Counted from the first letter of the stretch, positions 32,686-41,546 are shown. The stretch is 44,216 nt of DNA from Lachnospiraceae bacterium UBA3641 (GCA_002373875.1 DFKQ01000010.1:1-44216); one strand, 5' to 3'. Numbers and translations: made by a program. Notes: generated by a model not told the origin, from the letters alone.

Positions 32686-34188
32686 GGCAAGGTCTGCGTC
32701 AAGTGTGATGCAGGCCCTTTTGTTACACCACTTTACCGTGAGAGCACTTCCATGCGCCGATATGGTTATCTCAGCGTCCGGGGAAAAGGCGGGATGGGTA
32801 TTGCGCATACGGAGAAGGGATATCTGTTCCCTGACCACATCCCTTTCCATCGCGGCCTTGATGTCGTTGATGGTCAGGTTGGTGCGGTTTATCTCCTTGT
32901 GGCCGTCCTTGCCTGCACGTTTCACTGCTTCATAGTCATTTTTGCCTGCAAAGAGGTCAAGATACCATACCTGGGGCTTCCCGGGCATAAAGACCTGAAT
33001 GGCTCTGGCCAGAGCCATTTTCGCATCGTTTTCGCCCAGGGCAGAGTAGTAGGTGGCGTTAACCTGATAATACATGTTTTTGGCTCCGTGAAGGTCCTTT
33101 ACATGGCCGCCCCTTGATACAATAAGGTCGATAAGCCCCTGTATCTTATCCTCGGGCAGTAGTCCCTTAAGGTCCAGCAAGGGGATGCCGTCATGACAGC
33201 CCAGCATGTTTACCGTATTGATGCCCTTGTCGATCACTTCGCCGGCCCACCTTACAAGAAGAGAGGGATCCTGACTTTCAATAGCATGGATCATGAGGCC
33301 TGGCAGGAAAAAGTCATAGGTCATGTAGCCCTTGCCGGAGATCTTCTCATATATTCCTTCGCTGTAGGCGGCGTGGATCTCCGGTAATAGTATGAGGCCG
33401 TATTCATCCGCTATGCTCTTAACCCTTTCGAGTACATCCCAGGTTTCGGGTTCGTTTAGAAAGTTCTTTCTGCCGGGTGCCTTTGGGGCATAAGCGAAGG
33501 CGTCCAGACGGACTATCTTCGCCCCGTAGCCGGCCAGCTTTTTCAAGGTATCCTTATAATAATCCCACACAAGGGGGGATCCGATATTTAAGTCCATCTG
33601 GCCTAAATAAGGAACGCCTGAACGCTCCATGAGCTCACGGTGAGGGGCATCATCACTCAAGGTCTCCTGATAGAAGGTATTCCAGTAGGGAACCCTGCTG
33701 CCGTCCTTCATCTCCACCATGAGCAGAGGAAGTCCGCTCTTCCTGAAGAACATATCCTTTAAGTATTTCTCATCCGGCCGGATATAGCCTTCCTCTGTCA
33801 TCTGACCACAGCCTTCCCAGAACCTGTTCCAGTTGATAAAAAAATCAGCATATTCCGAGGCCTGTCCCTTTTCAAGAAGATCCTTAAACTGCGGTGAGAG
33901 AACCGAGGCATGATTAAGGATAAAATCAAGCTTGAGGTCTATGCCTTCATTCTGCAGAGCCATAAGATCGCTGCGGTCCGCAAGTTTTTCGTTAAGCTCA
34001 TAATCGATAACGGAAAAGCCCCTGTCAAGATCACTGTGATAGAGACTCGGAAGGATATAGAAGGATGAGAAGGCATCCTTAAGCTCTTCCTCTGCAAGGA
34101 TCTTTGCCGTATACGAGAGCTGCCCGCCCATGCTGTCGGGGTAGGCGTTGAGCATGGGCCCTGTATTGCCGTTGTATTTATTCTTCAT
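32662..34188 (-). CDS. GH13_18 sucrose-phosphorylase-like glucoside phosphorylase
   Basis: This is a 508-residue enzyme. The nucleophile is Asp229 (AKIVRLDAFAY), the acid/base Glu270 (LLPEIHA) and the transition-state Asp332 (GCHDGIPLLD). YYQVNATYYSALGENDAKMA, FMPGKPQVWYLDLFAGKND and HKEINRTNLT align by eye with sucrose phosphorylases, which make glucose 1-phosphate from sucrose and phosphate. The GH13_18 subfamily also holds glucosylglycerol and glucosylglycerate phosphorylases, so the acceptor is open. It follows a P-loop kinase by 22 bp on the same strand, suggesting that the released acceptor may be phosphorylated. Transcription stops at the bidirectional hairpin 32624-32652. Confidence 0.82.
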   Translation of the reverse strand: MKNKYNGNTGPMLNAYPDSMGGQLSYTAKILAEEELKDAFSSFYILPSLYHSDLDRGFSVIDYELNEKLADRSDLMALQNEGIDLKLDFILNHASVLSPQFKDLLEKGQASEYADFFINWNRFWEGCGQMTEEGYIRPDEKYLKDMFFRKSGLPLLMVEMKDGSRVPYWNTFYQETLSDDAPHRELMERSGVPYLGQMDLNIGSPLVWDYYKDTLKKLAGYGAKIVRLDAFAYAPKAPGRKNFLNEPETWDVLERVKSIADEYGLILLPEIHAAYSEGIYEKISGKGYMTYDFFLPGLMIHAIESQDPSLLVRWAGEVIDKGINTVNMLGCHDGIPLLDLKGLLPEDKIQGLIDLIVSRGGHVKDLHGAKNMYYQVNATYYSALGENDAKMALARAIQVFMPGKPQVWYLDLFAGKNDYEAVKRAGKDGHKEINRTNLTINDIKAAMERDVVREQISLLRMRNTHPAFSPDAEITISAHGSALTVKWCNKRACITLDADLASLTYKIS

Positions 34189-34210
34189 TTGATATCTCCG
34201 TTTATATAAG

Positions 34211-35098
34211 TCAGTTAATTTCCCCGTTTCCGGAAAGGATTATCGCTGCGCTTGATGAGCGCCGATCAAGCAGCTTTTGTTCAAGGCTTAAGACCAAAGC
34301 CGTGAAGGGAGAATCGATCCCGTTATCACGGCCCCTTTTAAGTCTGTAGGATAGGGTTTCCTCGGGGGTTGACGAAAGAAGGATCGGGATGTTTATGCCC
34401 TTTAAGTATTCACTGTTACCGTGGGTCCATTCAAGGATAAGGATCTTTTTATCCCTTACATCGACTCTGTCATACCAAAGGGATGCCTCATCACGCCCCA
34501 TTCTCTTAAGCCACAGTTCATCCGAACCTTCCTTAAAGGAAGAGAGTATCAGATTTACCTCATCATAATCAAGCTCTGAGGGACTTCCAAGGTACTCTGC
34601 AAGAGCCTTTTTCCCGGATTCGAAGTAGCTGTCATACCAGTCGTAAAGGTTGATAAGGGAGGTATCGGCATCCTTTTCATCGCATTGAAGCTTTCTTAGA
34701 GAGGCGACAATGTCGGGGGTGAGCATGCCTGCGTCGCGCAGACCACGTATCCCCCCGAGACGGAATATATGAAGGCGCTCGTTGTCATTGGCAGAGGGTA
34801 TACGTCTTGGATAATTGTCGCCGGATATAACAAAAGAGCCGAGTCCTTCTTCGTTTAACATATAGGAAAGGACGGAAGCTACGCCTGATTTGCCGGCTCC
34901 CGACCCTCCGCTTACGGATACTGTAAGTTTTTTTCCGGGGGCGTCCTTTTGCTCTGACCTTATCAGGGCAAGAAGCCTTGGGAAAATGGTTTTTGCCTTA
35001 TCTATATGTCCGGGTGCGATTTTTACCGTTTCTCCCGGCATGTCCCCTGTGGGGATGTCGGAAGGGATTTGATTACTCAAAATTTCTTCTGTTTTCAT
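34211..35098 (-). CDS. P-loop kinase of uridine-kinase-like fold, substrate unknown
   Basis: This is a 295-residue protein from ATG 35098, preceded by AAGAGGAATAA. The Walker A motif SVSGGSGAGKSGVA puts the phosphate-binding Lys at 70. A short strand ends FVISGDNYPRRIP, where Asp is a candidate catalytic or Mg ligand, as in uridine kinase/APS kinase relatives. The later LILEWTHGNSEYLKGINIPI resembles the strand-4 region of those kinases, and YRLKRGRDNG could be the LID arginines. It is first in an operon with the GH13_18 phosphorylase. Uridine kinase is an unlikely role here; phosphorylation of a sugar, glycerate or similar acceptor is a hypothesis. Confidence 0.65.
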   Translation of the reverse strand: MKTEEILSNQIPSDIPTGDMPGETVKIAPGHIDKAKTIFPRLLALIRSEQKDAPGKKLTVSVSGGSGAGKSGVASVLSYMLNEEGLGSFVISGDNYPRRIPSANDNERLHIFRLGGIRGLRDAGMLTPDIVASLRKLQCDEKDADTSLINLYDWYDSYFESGKKALAEYLGSPSELDYDEVNLILSSFKEGSDELWLKRMGRDEASLWYDRVDVRDKKILILEWTHGNSEYLKGINIPILLSSTPEETLSYRLKRGRDNGIDSPFTALVLSLEQKLLDRRSSSAAIILSGNGEIN

Positions 35099-35257
35099 TT
35101 TTATTCCTCTTAAACGTGACAGGCAGCTCAAAATACTTCGTATTTTTCACTGCATGGTATTGTTCCAATACCTCGATTTTCAATTCAGGACCTTTACAAG
35201 CAAGCTTGACATGTCCTGTCTTGAAAATTGTGTGCTGTCACGAATTACAAAAGTATA

Positions 35258-35287
35258 TTGACAACTTATGCGCATAAGTGATATCTT
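35258..35287 (+). promoter_or_regulatory. LacI gene promoter
   Basis: TTGACA (35258-35263) is followed by an extended -10, TGATATCTT (core 35282-35287), at 18 bp. A 16-bp operator fills the spacer, so the LacI-type protein probably represses itself. Confidence 0.7.
35264..35279. promoter_or_regulatory. LacI-family operator 1
   Basis: ACTTATGCGCATAAGT is a perfect 16-bp palindrome between the -35 and -10 of the regulator gene. It also lies 166 bp upstream of the divergent kinase-phosphorylase operon and may govern both. Confidence 0.85.
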
Positions 35288-35333
35288 TTTTCAAGATACA
35301 ATATCTTTTAATTTTTGTAAAGAGGTTTTTGAA

Positions 35334-36371
35334 ATGATCACAATAAAAGAGATCGCTAAGCAGCTCAATATGTCCACCACCACAGTAAGCAACGTTATCC
35401 ACGACAAGGAGGGGGAGGTATCAAAGGAGAAGAGAAGGATAGTGCAGGAATTCCTCGACCGGGTCGATTACGTCCCAAACATCAATGCGAGGAACCTTGC
35501 CCAGAACGAATCCAAGATCATAGGAGTGGCTCTTAAGGCAAGGGCCGACAAATACGAAAACCTTATCATGGACCCCTTTGTATCCGAGCTTATAGGAGGT
35601 ATTGAGGAAACCATAAGAAATGCAGGATATTTTATGATGCTCTACATTTCGAGGGATACAGAGAAGATCATGCGTCATGTTTCCACCTGGAATGTTGACG
35701 GTCTTATCCTGTTCGGAATGCTTGACGATGACGGGATAAGGGTAAGTACAAAATATAAGAAACCCATAGTATGCATTGATACCTATTCCATAGAGGGGCT
35801 TAAGCATTTCACCAATGTGGGGCTCGATGATGAGAAGGGCACCTACGAAATGGTTAAATATATCATTTCCTGTGGTCATGAGAAGATTGCCTTTATGTCG
35901 GATAATACCAAGGGTGTTGACCTTGCAAGGCTTACAGGATACAAGAGAGCCCTTAAGGAGGCCGGCATAGAATTTAAAGAGGAAGACTTCCTTAAGATAA
36001 GGCCGAAATCCGATGAGATCGATGCAAGCCTTGAGGAGATATGCCGCAGGGCCCTTGATTATACCGCCATAATGTGCGTTTCCGACCTTTATGCGGTAAC
36101 TCTGATGTCAGCCCTGCAGGACCGGGGAATAAGGGTACCCGAGGGAATATCAATAGCGGGCTTTGATGATAATATGCTGGGGAGCCTGTACCGGCCTGCC
36201 CTTACGACCGTCCATCAGGATGTCAAGAAGAAGGGGGTGGTGGCGGCCCAGACACTTCTTAAGCTGATAAAGGGTGAAAAAACAGATCATCAGATCACTC
36301 TGCCTACAAGACTTGTGGTAAGGGATACCGTGACAAAGCCCAGAAAATCAAGCTTTTACGGATTCAGATAA
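35334..36371 (+). CDS. LacI-family transcriptional repressor of the alpha-glucan genes
   Basis: This is a 345-residue regulator. ATG 35334 (MITIKEIAKQLNMSTTTVSN) follows AAAGAGG; the ORF extension to 35268 begins inside the operator. The HTH and hinge occupy residues 1-62, with VDYVPNINARNLAQNESKII marking the hinge. The periplasmic-binding-protein-like core then reads to LTTVHQDVKKKGVVAAQTLL and ends LVVRDTVTKPRKS. The three TTATGCGCATAA-type palindromes flanking the gene are its probable sites. The effector is presumably a maltodextrin, glucoside or sugar phosphate, judged from context. It appears intact, unlike the remnant at 15950. Confidence 0.93.
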   Translation: MITIKEIAKQLNMSTTTVSNVIHDKEGEVSKEKRRIVQEFLDRVDYVPNINARNLAQNESKIIGVALKARADKYENLIMDPFVSELIGGIEETIRNAGYFMMLYISRDTEKIMRHVSTWNVDGLILFGMLDDDGIRVSTKYKKPIVCIDTYSIEGLKHFTNVGLDDEKGTYEMVKYIISCGHEKIAFMSDNTKGVDLARLTGYKRALKEAGIEFKEEDFLKIRPKSDEIDASLEEICRRALDYTAIMCVSDLYAVTLMSALQDRGIRVPEGISIAGFDDNMLGSLYRPALTTVHQDVKKKGVVAAQTLLKLIKGEKTDHQITLPTRLVVRDTVTKPRKSSFYGFR

Positions 36372-36399
36372 AAAAATTTAAAATTTTTAATATTTTCTA

Positions 36400-36428
36400 T
36401 TGACCTTATGCGCATAAGGTGTTAATAT
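36400..36428 (+). promoter_or_regulatory. Promoter of the MalEFG-like importer operon
   Basis: TTGACC (36400-36405), a 17-bp spacer and TAATAT (36423-36428). The spacer is mostly occupied by operator 2. The leader is about 130 bases, including a CCCGG/CCGGG hairpin at 36509-36524. Confidence 0.8.
36404..36419. promoter_or_regulatory. LacI-family operator 2
   Basis: CCTTATGCGCATAAGG is a perfect 16-bp palindrome overlapping the -35 and spacer. It shares the TTATGCGCATAA core with operator 1. Confidence 0.85.
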
Positions 36429-36444
36429 AGGTCTCAACAAAACA

Positions 36445-36460
36445 ACTTATGCGCAAAAGT
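36445..36460. promoter_or_regulatory. LacI-family operator 3 (imperfect)
   Basis: ACTTATGCGCAAAAGT differs from operator 1 at one base. It lies shortly after the predicted transcription start, 41 bp from operator 2 centre to centre (about four helical turns), a spacing suited to cooperative binding or roadblock. Confidence 0.75.
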
Positions 36461-36565
36461 AAGGTGCATTAAATGTAAAATAACATACAATATGCACAAC
36501 TGGCTAAGCCCGGGTGAGACCGGGTCCGCAACATGTAAACGCAAAACAAAATGGAGGAAAAGAGA

Positions 36566-37930
36566 ATGAAGAAAAAACTGTTATCGTTTCTATTAACAGG
36601 CGCCATGCTCGCAAGCCTTACTGCCTGCGGCGGCACTGCGGCAGCTCCCGCCCCGGCCTCTTCGGAGGATGCTGCGGCTGAGGCAGCTGATTCATCAGAC
36701 GCAGGTGAAGCAGCTGATGCAGCCGAGACTACAGACGAAGGTGGGGAAGCATCGGAAGCTGCAGGTTCCGGAGCTGAGGTAAGGCTCCTTAACGGTAAGC
36801 CCGAGATCGATGCCCAGATGCAGGAGCTGGCTAAGCTCTACAATGAGGAAACGGGAAACACTCTCATTGTTGAGACCATCGGCGGTGATACGAACGCAGC
36901 GGATGAGTTAAAGAAGATGTATCAGGCGGACAATATGCCCGATATCTTCGTTATCGAAGCCAATCAGGCGGATACATGGGACGGAATGCTTGCCGATCTT
37001 GCAGGCGAAGCCTGGACGGACAAGACGGGCTTCGAGCTTGTAAACGCTAAGATGGGAACCATCGGATTCCCCTACACTGTTGAAGCAACTGCCCTGGGAT
37101 ACAATGCGGATGTTCTTAAGGCAGCAGGTGTTGATCCCGCTTCACTTACATCACCTGCAGCATATGCGGAAGCCTTCAAGACACTTGATGATAAGAAGGC
37201 TGAGCTTGGTATAACGGCGGTTCTCGGATGGTGCGCTGAGCCGGCCAATCTCGGATGGAGTTCGGGCACACATGTATTCGGCCAGTATCTTGACGCAGGT
37301 CTTAAGGCAGACGATACCAAGTACATCGATCTTCTTAATGACGGCGGTAAGGTAGATGAAGCCAGGATGAAGTCATTTGCCGAGTTTATAGGCATGATGA
37401 ACCAGTACTCCGATCCCGATCTTCTGGTTGACGGTACATATGATGAGCAGGTTGCCGGCTTCAAGGATGGTAAGTATGCATTTATCACTCAGGGTAACTG
37501 GTGTGTAACAAGCCCCGATGATGTAAGCTTCGAGTGCGGCTTCGCTCCTTATGCCTTCGAAGACGGTATCGATACCATTATCGCAGGTCCCCCCAGCTAC
37601 TGGGTTGCTTATTCTGACGGTAATGTTGACGGCGCCAAGGAATTCTTCAACTGGTGCGCAGGCGATTCTGCCCAGGATATCCTTGTAAACAAGGCAGGTC
37701 TTGTATCACCCTTCGATGATTGCAAGTACGAAGCGGTCAATCCCTTCTACAAGAGCATGAAGAGCTACATCGATGCAGGCAAGTATTCGGGATGGCATAC
37801 AATGCTTAAGAAGGACGGTCTTCAGAATGTTACCTGTCAGGTATTCGCAGACTATGCACAGGGTAAGCTGGATGCGGACGGTTTCGCAAAAACAATGGCA
37901 CAGGTTATTCAGGGTTACTACGCTAACTGA
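36566..37930 (+). CDS. Sugar ABC transporter substrate-binding lipoprotein (MalE-like)
   Basis: This is a 454-residue lipoprotein from ATG 36566, preceded by GGAGGAAAAGAG. The signal peptide MKKKLLSFLLTGAMLASLTA ends at lipobox LTAC with Cys21. A low-complexity Ala/Glu/Ser tether follows to about residue 70. The type-1 solute-binding domain has PDIFVIEANQADTWDGML and GKYAFITQGNWCV, as in CUT1 proteins. It is under control of operators 2 and 3. The nearby GH13, phosphorylase and MalQ genes suggest maltodextrin or another alpha-glucoside as ligand. A strong hairpin follows the stop. Confidence 0.9.
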   Translation: MKKKLLSFLLTGAMLASLTACGGTAAAPAPASSEDAAAEAADSSDAGEAADAAETTDEGGEASEAAGSGAEVRLLNGKPEIDAQMQELAKLYNEETGNTLIVETIGGDTNAADELKKMYQADNMPDIFVIEANQADTWDGMLADLAGEAWTDKTGFELVNAKMGTIGFPYTVEATALGYNADVLKAAGVDPASLTSPAAYAEAFKTLDDKKAELGITAVLGWCAEPANLGWSSGTHVFGQYLDAGLKADDTKYIDLLNDGGKVDEARMKSFAEFIGMMNQYSDPDLLVDGTYDEQVAGFKDGKYAFITQGNWCVTSPDDVSFECGFAPYAFEDGIDTIIAGPPSYWVAYSDGNVDGAKEFFNWCAGDSAQDILVNKAGLVSPFDDCKYEAVNPFYKSMKSYIDAGKYSGWHTMLKKDGLQNVTCQVFADYAQGKLDADGFAKTMAQVIQGYYAN

Positions 37931-37944
37931 TCTAAGGGTTTAAT

Positions 37945-37970
37945 GAGGGGGCAGCGTTGACTGCCCCCTC
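37945..37970 (+). other. mRNA 3'-stabilising hairpin between binding protein and permeases
   Basis: GAGGGGGCAG (37945-37954) and CTGCCCCCTC (37961-37970) form a 10-bp GC-rich stem with loop CGTTGA. The following bases are AGTGACTG, with no U-tract, so it should stabilise the upstream transcript rather than terminate. Confidence 0.7.
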
Positions 37971-38023
37971 AGTGACTGTAAATACAGGTTTTCGGAAGTA
38001 AGAATTCAGAAAGGAGAGGTATT

Positions 38024-39091
38024 ATGGGCGAATTCTCCATTGGCAGGAAAATCGCATCATTCGGAGGCATGGTTGCAGGTCTCATATTGCTGATCACGGG
38101 CCTTGGCATGGCCATCGGTAAGACGGGGAATCCTTTTAGGGGTACGGCAATGATCGTGGGGGCGGTATTGTTTTTCATAGGTCTATATCTGTTTCCGACA
38201 CTTAAACATCACAGGATGATCGTGAATATCCTTTTCCTGTTTCCGCTTCTCTTTGCTTTTGCCGTAACGGTAATAATACCTCTTGTGCTTGGTATCGGTT
38301 ACTCGTTTACGAATTGGGACGGGATCAGGGTCAGGGGCTTCGTCGGCCTTGACAATTACACCAGGATGTTCAAACAGCCGGGTTTTATATGGTCTATCCT
38401 CATTACATTTTTATTCGTTGTGTTTAATATAATCCTTGTGAACCTTGTGGCTTTTCTTCTGGCACTTTTGTGTACCAGCAAGCTTAAGGGATTGGGATTT
38501 TTCAGGGCGGCCTATTTCCTCCCCAATCTTATCGGAGGAATCGTATTAGGCTACATCTGGCAGTTTATCTTTTCAAATGTTATCACGAAATTCACGACGG
38601 CTCTTTTTGATCAGAGATATTCAATGCTCTCCGAGACAAAGACCGCCTTTGTAGGAATAGTAATAGTATATATCTGGCAGTATGCGGGTTATATCATGCT
38701 CATATACATCACGGGTCTTAATACGATACCCGGGGATGTGCTCGAAGCATCGTCCATAGACGGTGCCAGCGCGACGCAGACGCTTTTTTCCATAAAGATA
38801 CCCATGATAGCGCCGACTATAACCATATGCACCTTCCTGACGCTCACATCGGCATTTAAGCAGTTTGACGTTAACCTGGCACTGACGAACGGTACGGGTT
38901 CGGTCGCGGACTTTATGGGCAATTATCTGACCAACGGTACTGAAATGCTGGCGCTTAATATTTACACCACGGCGGTGATAAACAATGAATATGCTCTGGG
39001 TGAAGCCAAGGCAGTGCTGTTCTTTATCATCCTGGCCGTTGTGTCTATCGTTCAGGTCCGCATATCCAATAAGAGGGAGGTGGAATTATAA
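38024..39091 (+). CDS. MalF-like sugar ABC permease with extra N-terminal helices
   Basis: This is a 355-residue permease after AAGGAGAGG. Residues about 10-32 (FGGMVAGLILLITGLGMAIG) and 42-60 (MIVGAVLFFIGLYLFPTL) are two helices before the usual six-helix core. The EAA loop is LEASSIDGASATQTLFSIKI. Positions such as GIGYSFTNWDGIRVRGFVGL are normal for MalF/UgpA relatives. The extension is reminiscent of the extra N-terminal helices of E. coli MalF, though much shorter than its periplasmic loop. The last A of the TAA stop is the first base of the next ATG. Confidence 0.9.
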   Translation: MGEFSIGRKIASFGGMVAGLILLITGLGMAIGKTGNPFRGTAMIVGAVLFFIGLYLFPTLKHHRMIVNILFLFPLLFAFAVTVIIPLVLGIGYSFTNWDGIRVRGFVGLDNYTRMFKQPGFIWSILITFLFVVFNIILVNLVAFLLALLCTSKLKGLGFFRAAYFLPNLIGGIVLGYIWQFIFSNVITKFTTALFDQRYSMLSETKTAFVGIVIVYIWQYAGYIMLIYITGLNTIPGDVLEASSIDGASATQTLFSIKIPMIAPTITICTFLTLTSAFKQFDVNLALTNGTGSVADFMGNYLTNGTEMLALNIYTTAVINNEYALGEAKAVLFFIILAVVSIVQVRISNKREVEL

Positions 39092-39960
39092 TGAAGACAA
39101 GAGAGAAGACTTCATCAAGAGTCATTAAGATGACCATAGCCATTATAGTTGCGGCTTATGTGCTTTTCCCCTTTTTCCTGGTTGTGATCAATTCGTGCAA
39201 ACCCACGGATAAGATAACCGAAAATCCCATAGGTGTTTCGGGTGCAAGCTTTAAGCAGCTTTATACAAACCTTGTGGATGTTATAAACAATACCCACTTC
39301 CTTTTCTGGTCGGCATTTGAATATTCTGTTATAATAACTCTTGTGTCCCTTGTACTGCTGGCACTTTTCGGGGCTATGGCGGCATGGGTGATATGCCGTA
39401 ACCATACGAAGTGGTCGGCCTTTATATACTTTACCTTTATAGCATCCATGATAATACCTTTTCAGGTTGTAATGCTTCCGCTTATCTCCACCTTCAGGGA
39501 TGTGGGTAAGTTCATAGGCATACCGATGCTCCAGTCGGTACCGGGTATAATCTTTGCCTATCTTGGATTCGGCGGTGCCATGACTGTGTTCATCTTAAAC
39601 GGTTTTATCAAGGGTATACCCATGGATCTTGAGGAAGCGGCATCTATCGACGGATGTTCGCCGGAACAGACCTTTTTCAGGATAATACTTCCTCTGCTTA
39701 AGCCGGTTATAACTACGGTCACTATCCTTAACGGAATGTGGATATGGAATGATTACCTTTTACCTTCCATGATGCTTGGGCAGAACGGTAAGGTGAAGAC
39801 CCTTCCGGTTGCGGTACAGGCTTTCGTCGGTTCTTACGTTAAGCAATGGAATCTTATCCTTGCGGCGGCACTGCTTGCCATAGTACCCATCGTTATCCTC
39901 TTCTTCTTCGCCCAGAAGCAGATCATGGAGGGAATGATAGAAGGAGCCGTCAAGGGATGA
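39091..39960 (+). CDS. MalG-like sugar ABC permease
   Basis: This is a 289-residue, six-helix permease, coupled to the MalF-like gene by a TAATG overlap. The EAA loop is LEEAASIDGCSPEQTFFRII, followed by LPLLKPVITTVTILNGMWIWNDYLLPSMML, a conserved MalG/UgpE segment. It completes the membrane pore. No ATP-binding subunit gene is linked, so it presumably uses a shared MsmX-type ATPase. Confidence 0.92.
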   Translation: MKTREKTSSRVIKMTIAIIVAAYVLFPFFLVVINSCKPTDKITENPIGVSGASFKQLYTNLVDVINNTHFLFWSAFEYSVIITLVSLVLLALFGAMAAWVICRNHTKWSAFIYFTFIASMIIPFQVVMLPLISTFRDVGKFIGIPMLQSVPGIIFAYLGFGGAMTVFILNGFIKGIPMDLEEAASIDGCSPEQTFFRIILPLLKPVITTVTILNGMWIWNDYLLPSMMLGQNGKVKTLPVAVQAFVGSYVKQWNLILAAALLAIVPIVILFFFAQKQIMEGMIEGAVKG

Positions 39961-39964
39961 GAAA

Positions 39965-40005
39965 TCATAAGGGGGACCATCGAAGATGGTGGATTCCTTA
40001 TAAGG
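39965..40005. repeat. TCATAAGG palindromic element, copy 1, in the malQ leader
   Basis: Outer arms TCATAAGG and CCTTATAA surround an inner hairpin ACCATC-GAA-GATGGT (39976-39990), with GGATT before the right arm. The final AAGG is part of the malQ ribosome site AAGGAGG, so folding would affect access. An inverted relative is at 41581-41619. Confidence 0.7.
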
Positions 40006-40018
40006 AGGACTTTTATAT

Positions 40019-41497
40019 ATGAGAAAAAGCGGAGTTCTTATGCCGGTGGCATCCCTTCCCGGGAACTACGGGATCGGGTCATTTTCCGGGGAAGCGTATA
40101 AGTTCGTTGACGATTTAAAGGCGGCAGGCCAGTCCTACTGGCAGATACTACCCTTAGGTCCTACCGGATACGGTGATTCTCCGTATCAGTCGTTCTCAAC
40201 TTTTGCAGGCAACCCCTATTTCGTTGACCTTGATACACTTGTTGAAGAGGGTCTTCTTAAGAAGGAAGAATGCACAGGATTTAACTGGGGTAAGGATAAG
40301 AACCGTATAGACTATGAGAAGATATATCTGTCAAGATTTAAGGTATTAAAGCTTGCCTATAAGAGGTTCGATCCCGCAAAAGAGAAGAAGTATAAGAGCT
40401 TTGTTTCAAGAAACAGGTTCTGGCTTGATGATTATGCCCTTTATATGGCGGTAAAGAATTCCTTCGGCGGTGTCAGCTTCTCGGAATGGGATGATGATAT
40501 AAGGCTCAGGAAGAGGGCTGCGCTTAAGGAATACAGGGAAAGGTTCGAGGATGAAATTAATTTCTATAAGTTCATCCAGTATGAATTTGATAAACAGTGG
40601 ATGGCGCTTAAGGCTTATGCCAATAAGAACGGCATAGAGATAATAGGCGATATTCCGATTTATGTGGCTTTTGATTCTGCCGATACATGGGCATCCCCCG
40701 AGCTGTTCAGGCTCGATGAGAACAGGATGCCTACGGCCGTTGCGGGAACACCGCCTGATGCCTTCTCTAAGACGGGCCAGCTCTGGGGTAATCCCTTATA
40801 TGACTGGGATAGGCATAAGAAGGAGGGATACGCGTGGTGGATAAAGAGGATCGGCCATTGCATGCGGCTCTATGATGTTGTCAGGGTCGATCACTTCCGG
40901 GCCTTTGATGAGTACTACGCGATACCCTACGGTGATAAGACGGCAGTAAACGGTAAATGGGTGAAGGGCCCGGGGATATCCCTCTTCAGGGCGGTTAAAA
41001 AGGAGCTTTCTGATATAAGGGTCATTGCGGAGGATCTGGGATTCCTTACTCCGTCGGTCATTAAGCTGGTTAAGGATACGGGCTTCCCGGGCATGAAGGT
41101 TCTTCAGTTTGCCTTCGATTCAAGGGAGGATTCGGATTACCTTCCTCACAATTATGACAAGAACTGTGTCGTATATACGGGAACTCATGATAATTATACG
41201 ATACTGGGCTGGTATGATTCCATATCTAAGAAGGATCGCCGGTATGCCGATGATTACCTTAACAATGCAGGCCATACGGGGAAGGAGCTGGTTTGGGACT
41301 ATATAAGGCTCGCCGTTGCGTCGTGCGCGGATACATGTATAATCCCCATGCAGGATTACTTAAGTCTGGGGAATGAGGCCCGTATAAACACGCCTTCGAC
41401 CACGGGTGGCAACTGGGTATGGAGGATGGATAAAAAGGCCTTTACAAAAACATTGGCGGGGAAAATGAAAAAAATAACTGTGTTGTACAGCAGATAG
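40019..41497 (+). CDS. malQ: 4-alpha-glucanotransferase (amylomaltase)
   Basis: This is a 492-residue GH77 enzyme of normal length. MRKSGVLMPVASLPGNYGIG and SYWQILPLGPTGYGDSPYQS are the classic N-terminal motifs. The nucleophile is Asp291 (VVRVDHFRAF), the acid/base Glu338 (VIAEDLGFLT) and the third acid Asp391 (TGTHDNYT). It disproportionates malto-oligosaccharides, producing glucose and longer chains usable by glycogen phosphorylase. It is 58 bp after the MalG-like gene, likely the last gene of the importer operon, which then ends at a clear terminator. Confidence 0.96.
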   Translation: MRKSGVLMPVASLPGNYGIGSFSGEAYKFVDDLKAAGQSYWQILPLGPTGYGDSPYQSFSTFAGNPYFVDLDTLVEEGLLKKEECTGFNWGKDKNRIDYEKIYLSRFKVLKLAYKRFDPAKEKKYKSFVSRNRFWLDDYALYMAVKNSFGGVSFSEWDDDIRLRKRAALKEYRERFEDEINFYKFIQYEFDKQWMALKAYANKNGIEIIGDIPIYVAFDSADTWASPELFRLDENRMPTAVAGTPPDAFSKTGQLWGNPLYDWDRHKKEGYAWWIKRIGHCMRLYDVVRVDHFRAFDEYYAIPYGDKTAVNGKWVKGPGISLFRAVKKELSDIRVIAEDLGFLTPSVIKLVKDTGFPGMKVLQFAFDSREDSDYLPHNYDKNCVVYTGTHDNYTILGWYDSISKKDRRYADDYLNNAGHTGKELVWDYIRLAVASCADTCIIPMQDYLSLGNEARINTPSTTGGNWVWRMDKKAFTKTLAGKMKKITVLYSR

Positions 41498-41512
41498 GTT
41501 CTGTGATATTAT

Positions 41513-41546
41513 AAAAGAAGTGTGTTGTCACACTTCTTTTTCTTTT
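41513..41546 (+). terminator. Rho-independent terminator of the importer-malQ operon
   Basis: AAAAGAAGTGTG (41513-41524) and CACACTTCTTTT (41529-41540) form a perfect 12-bp stem with loop TTGT, followed by TCTTTT. Confidence 0.9.
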
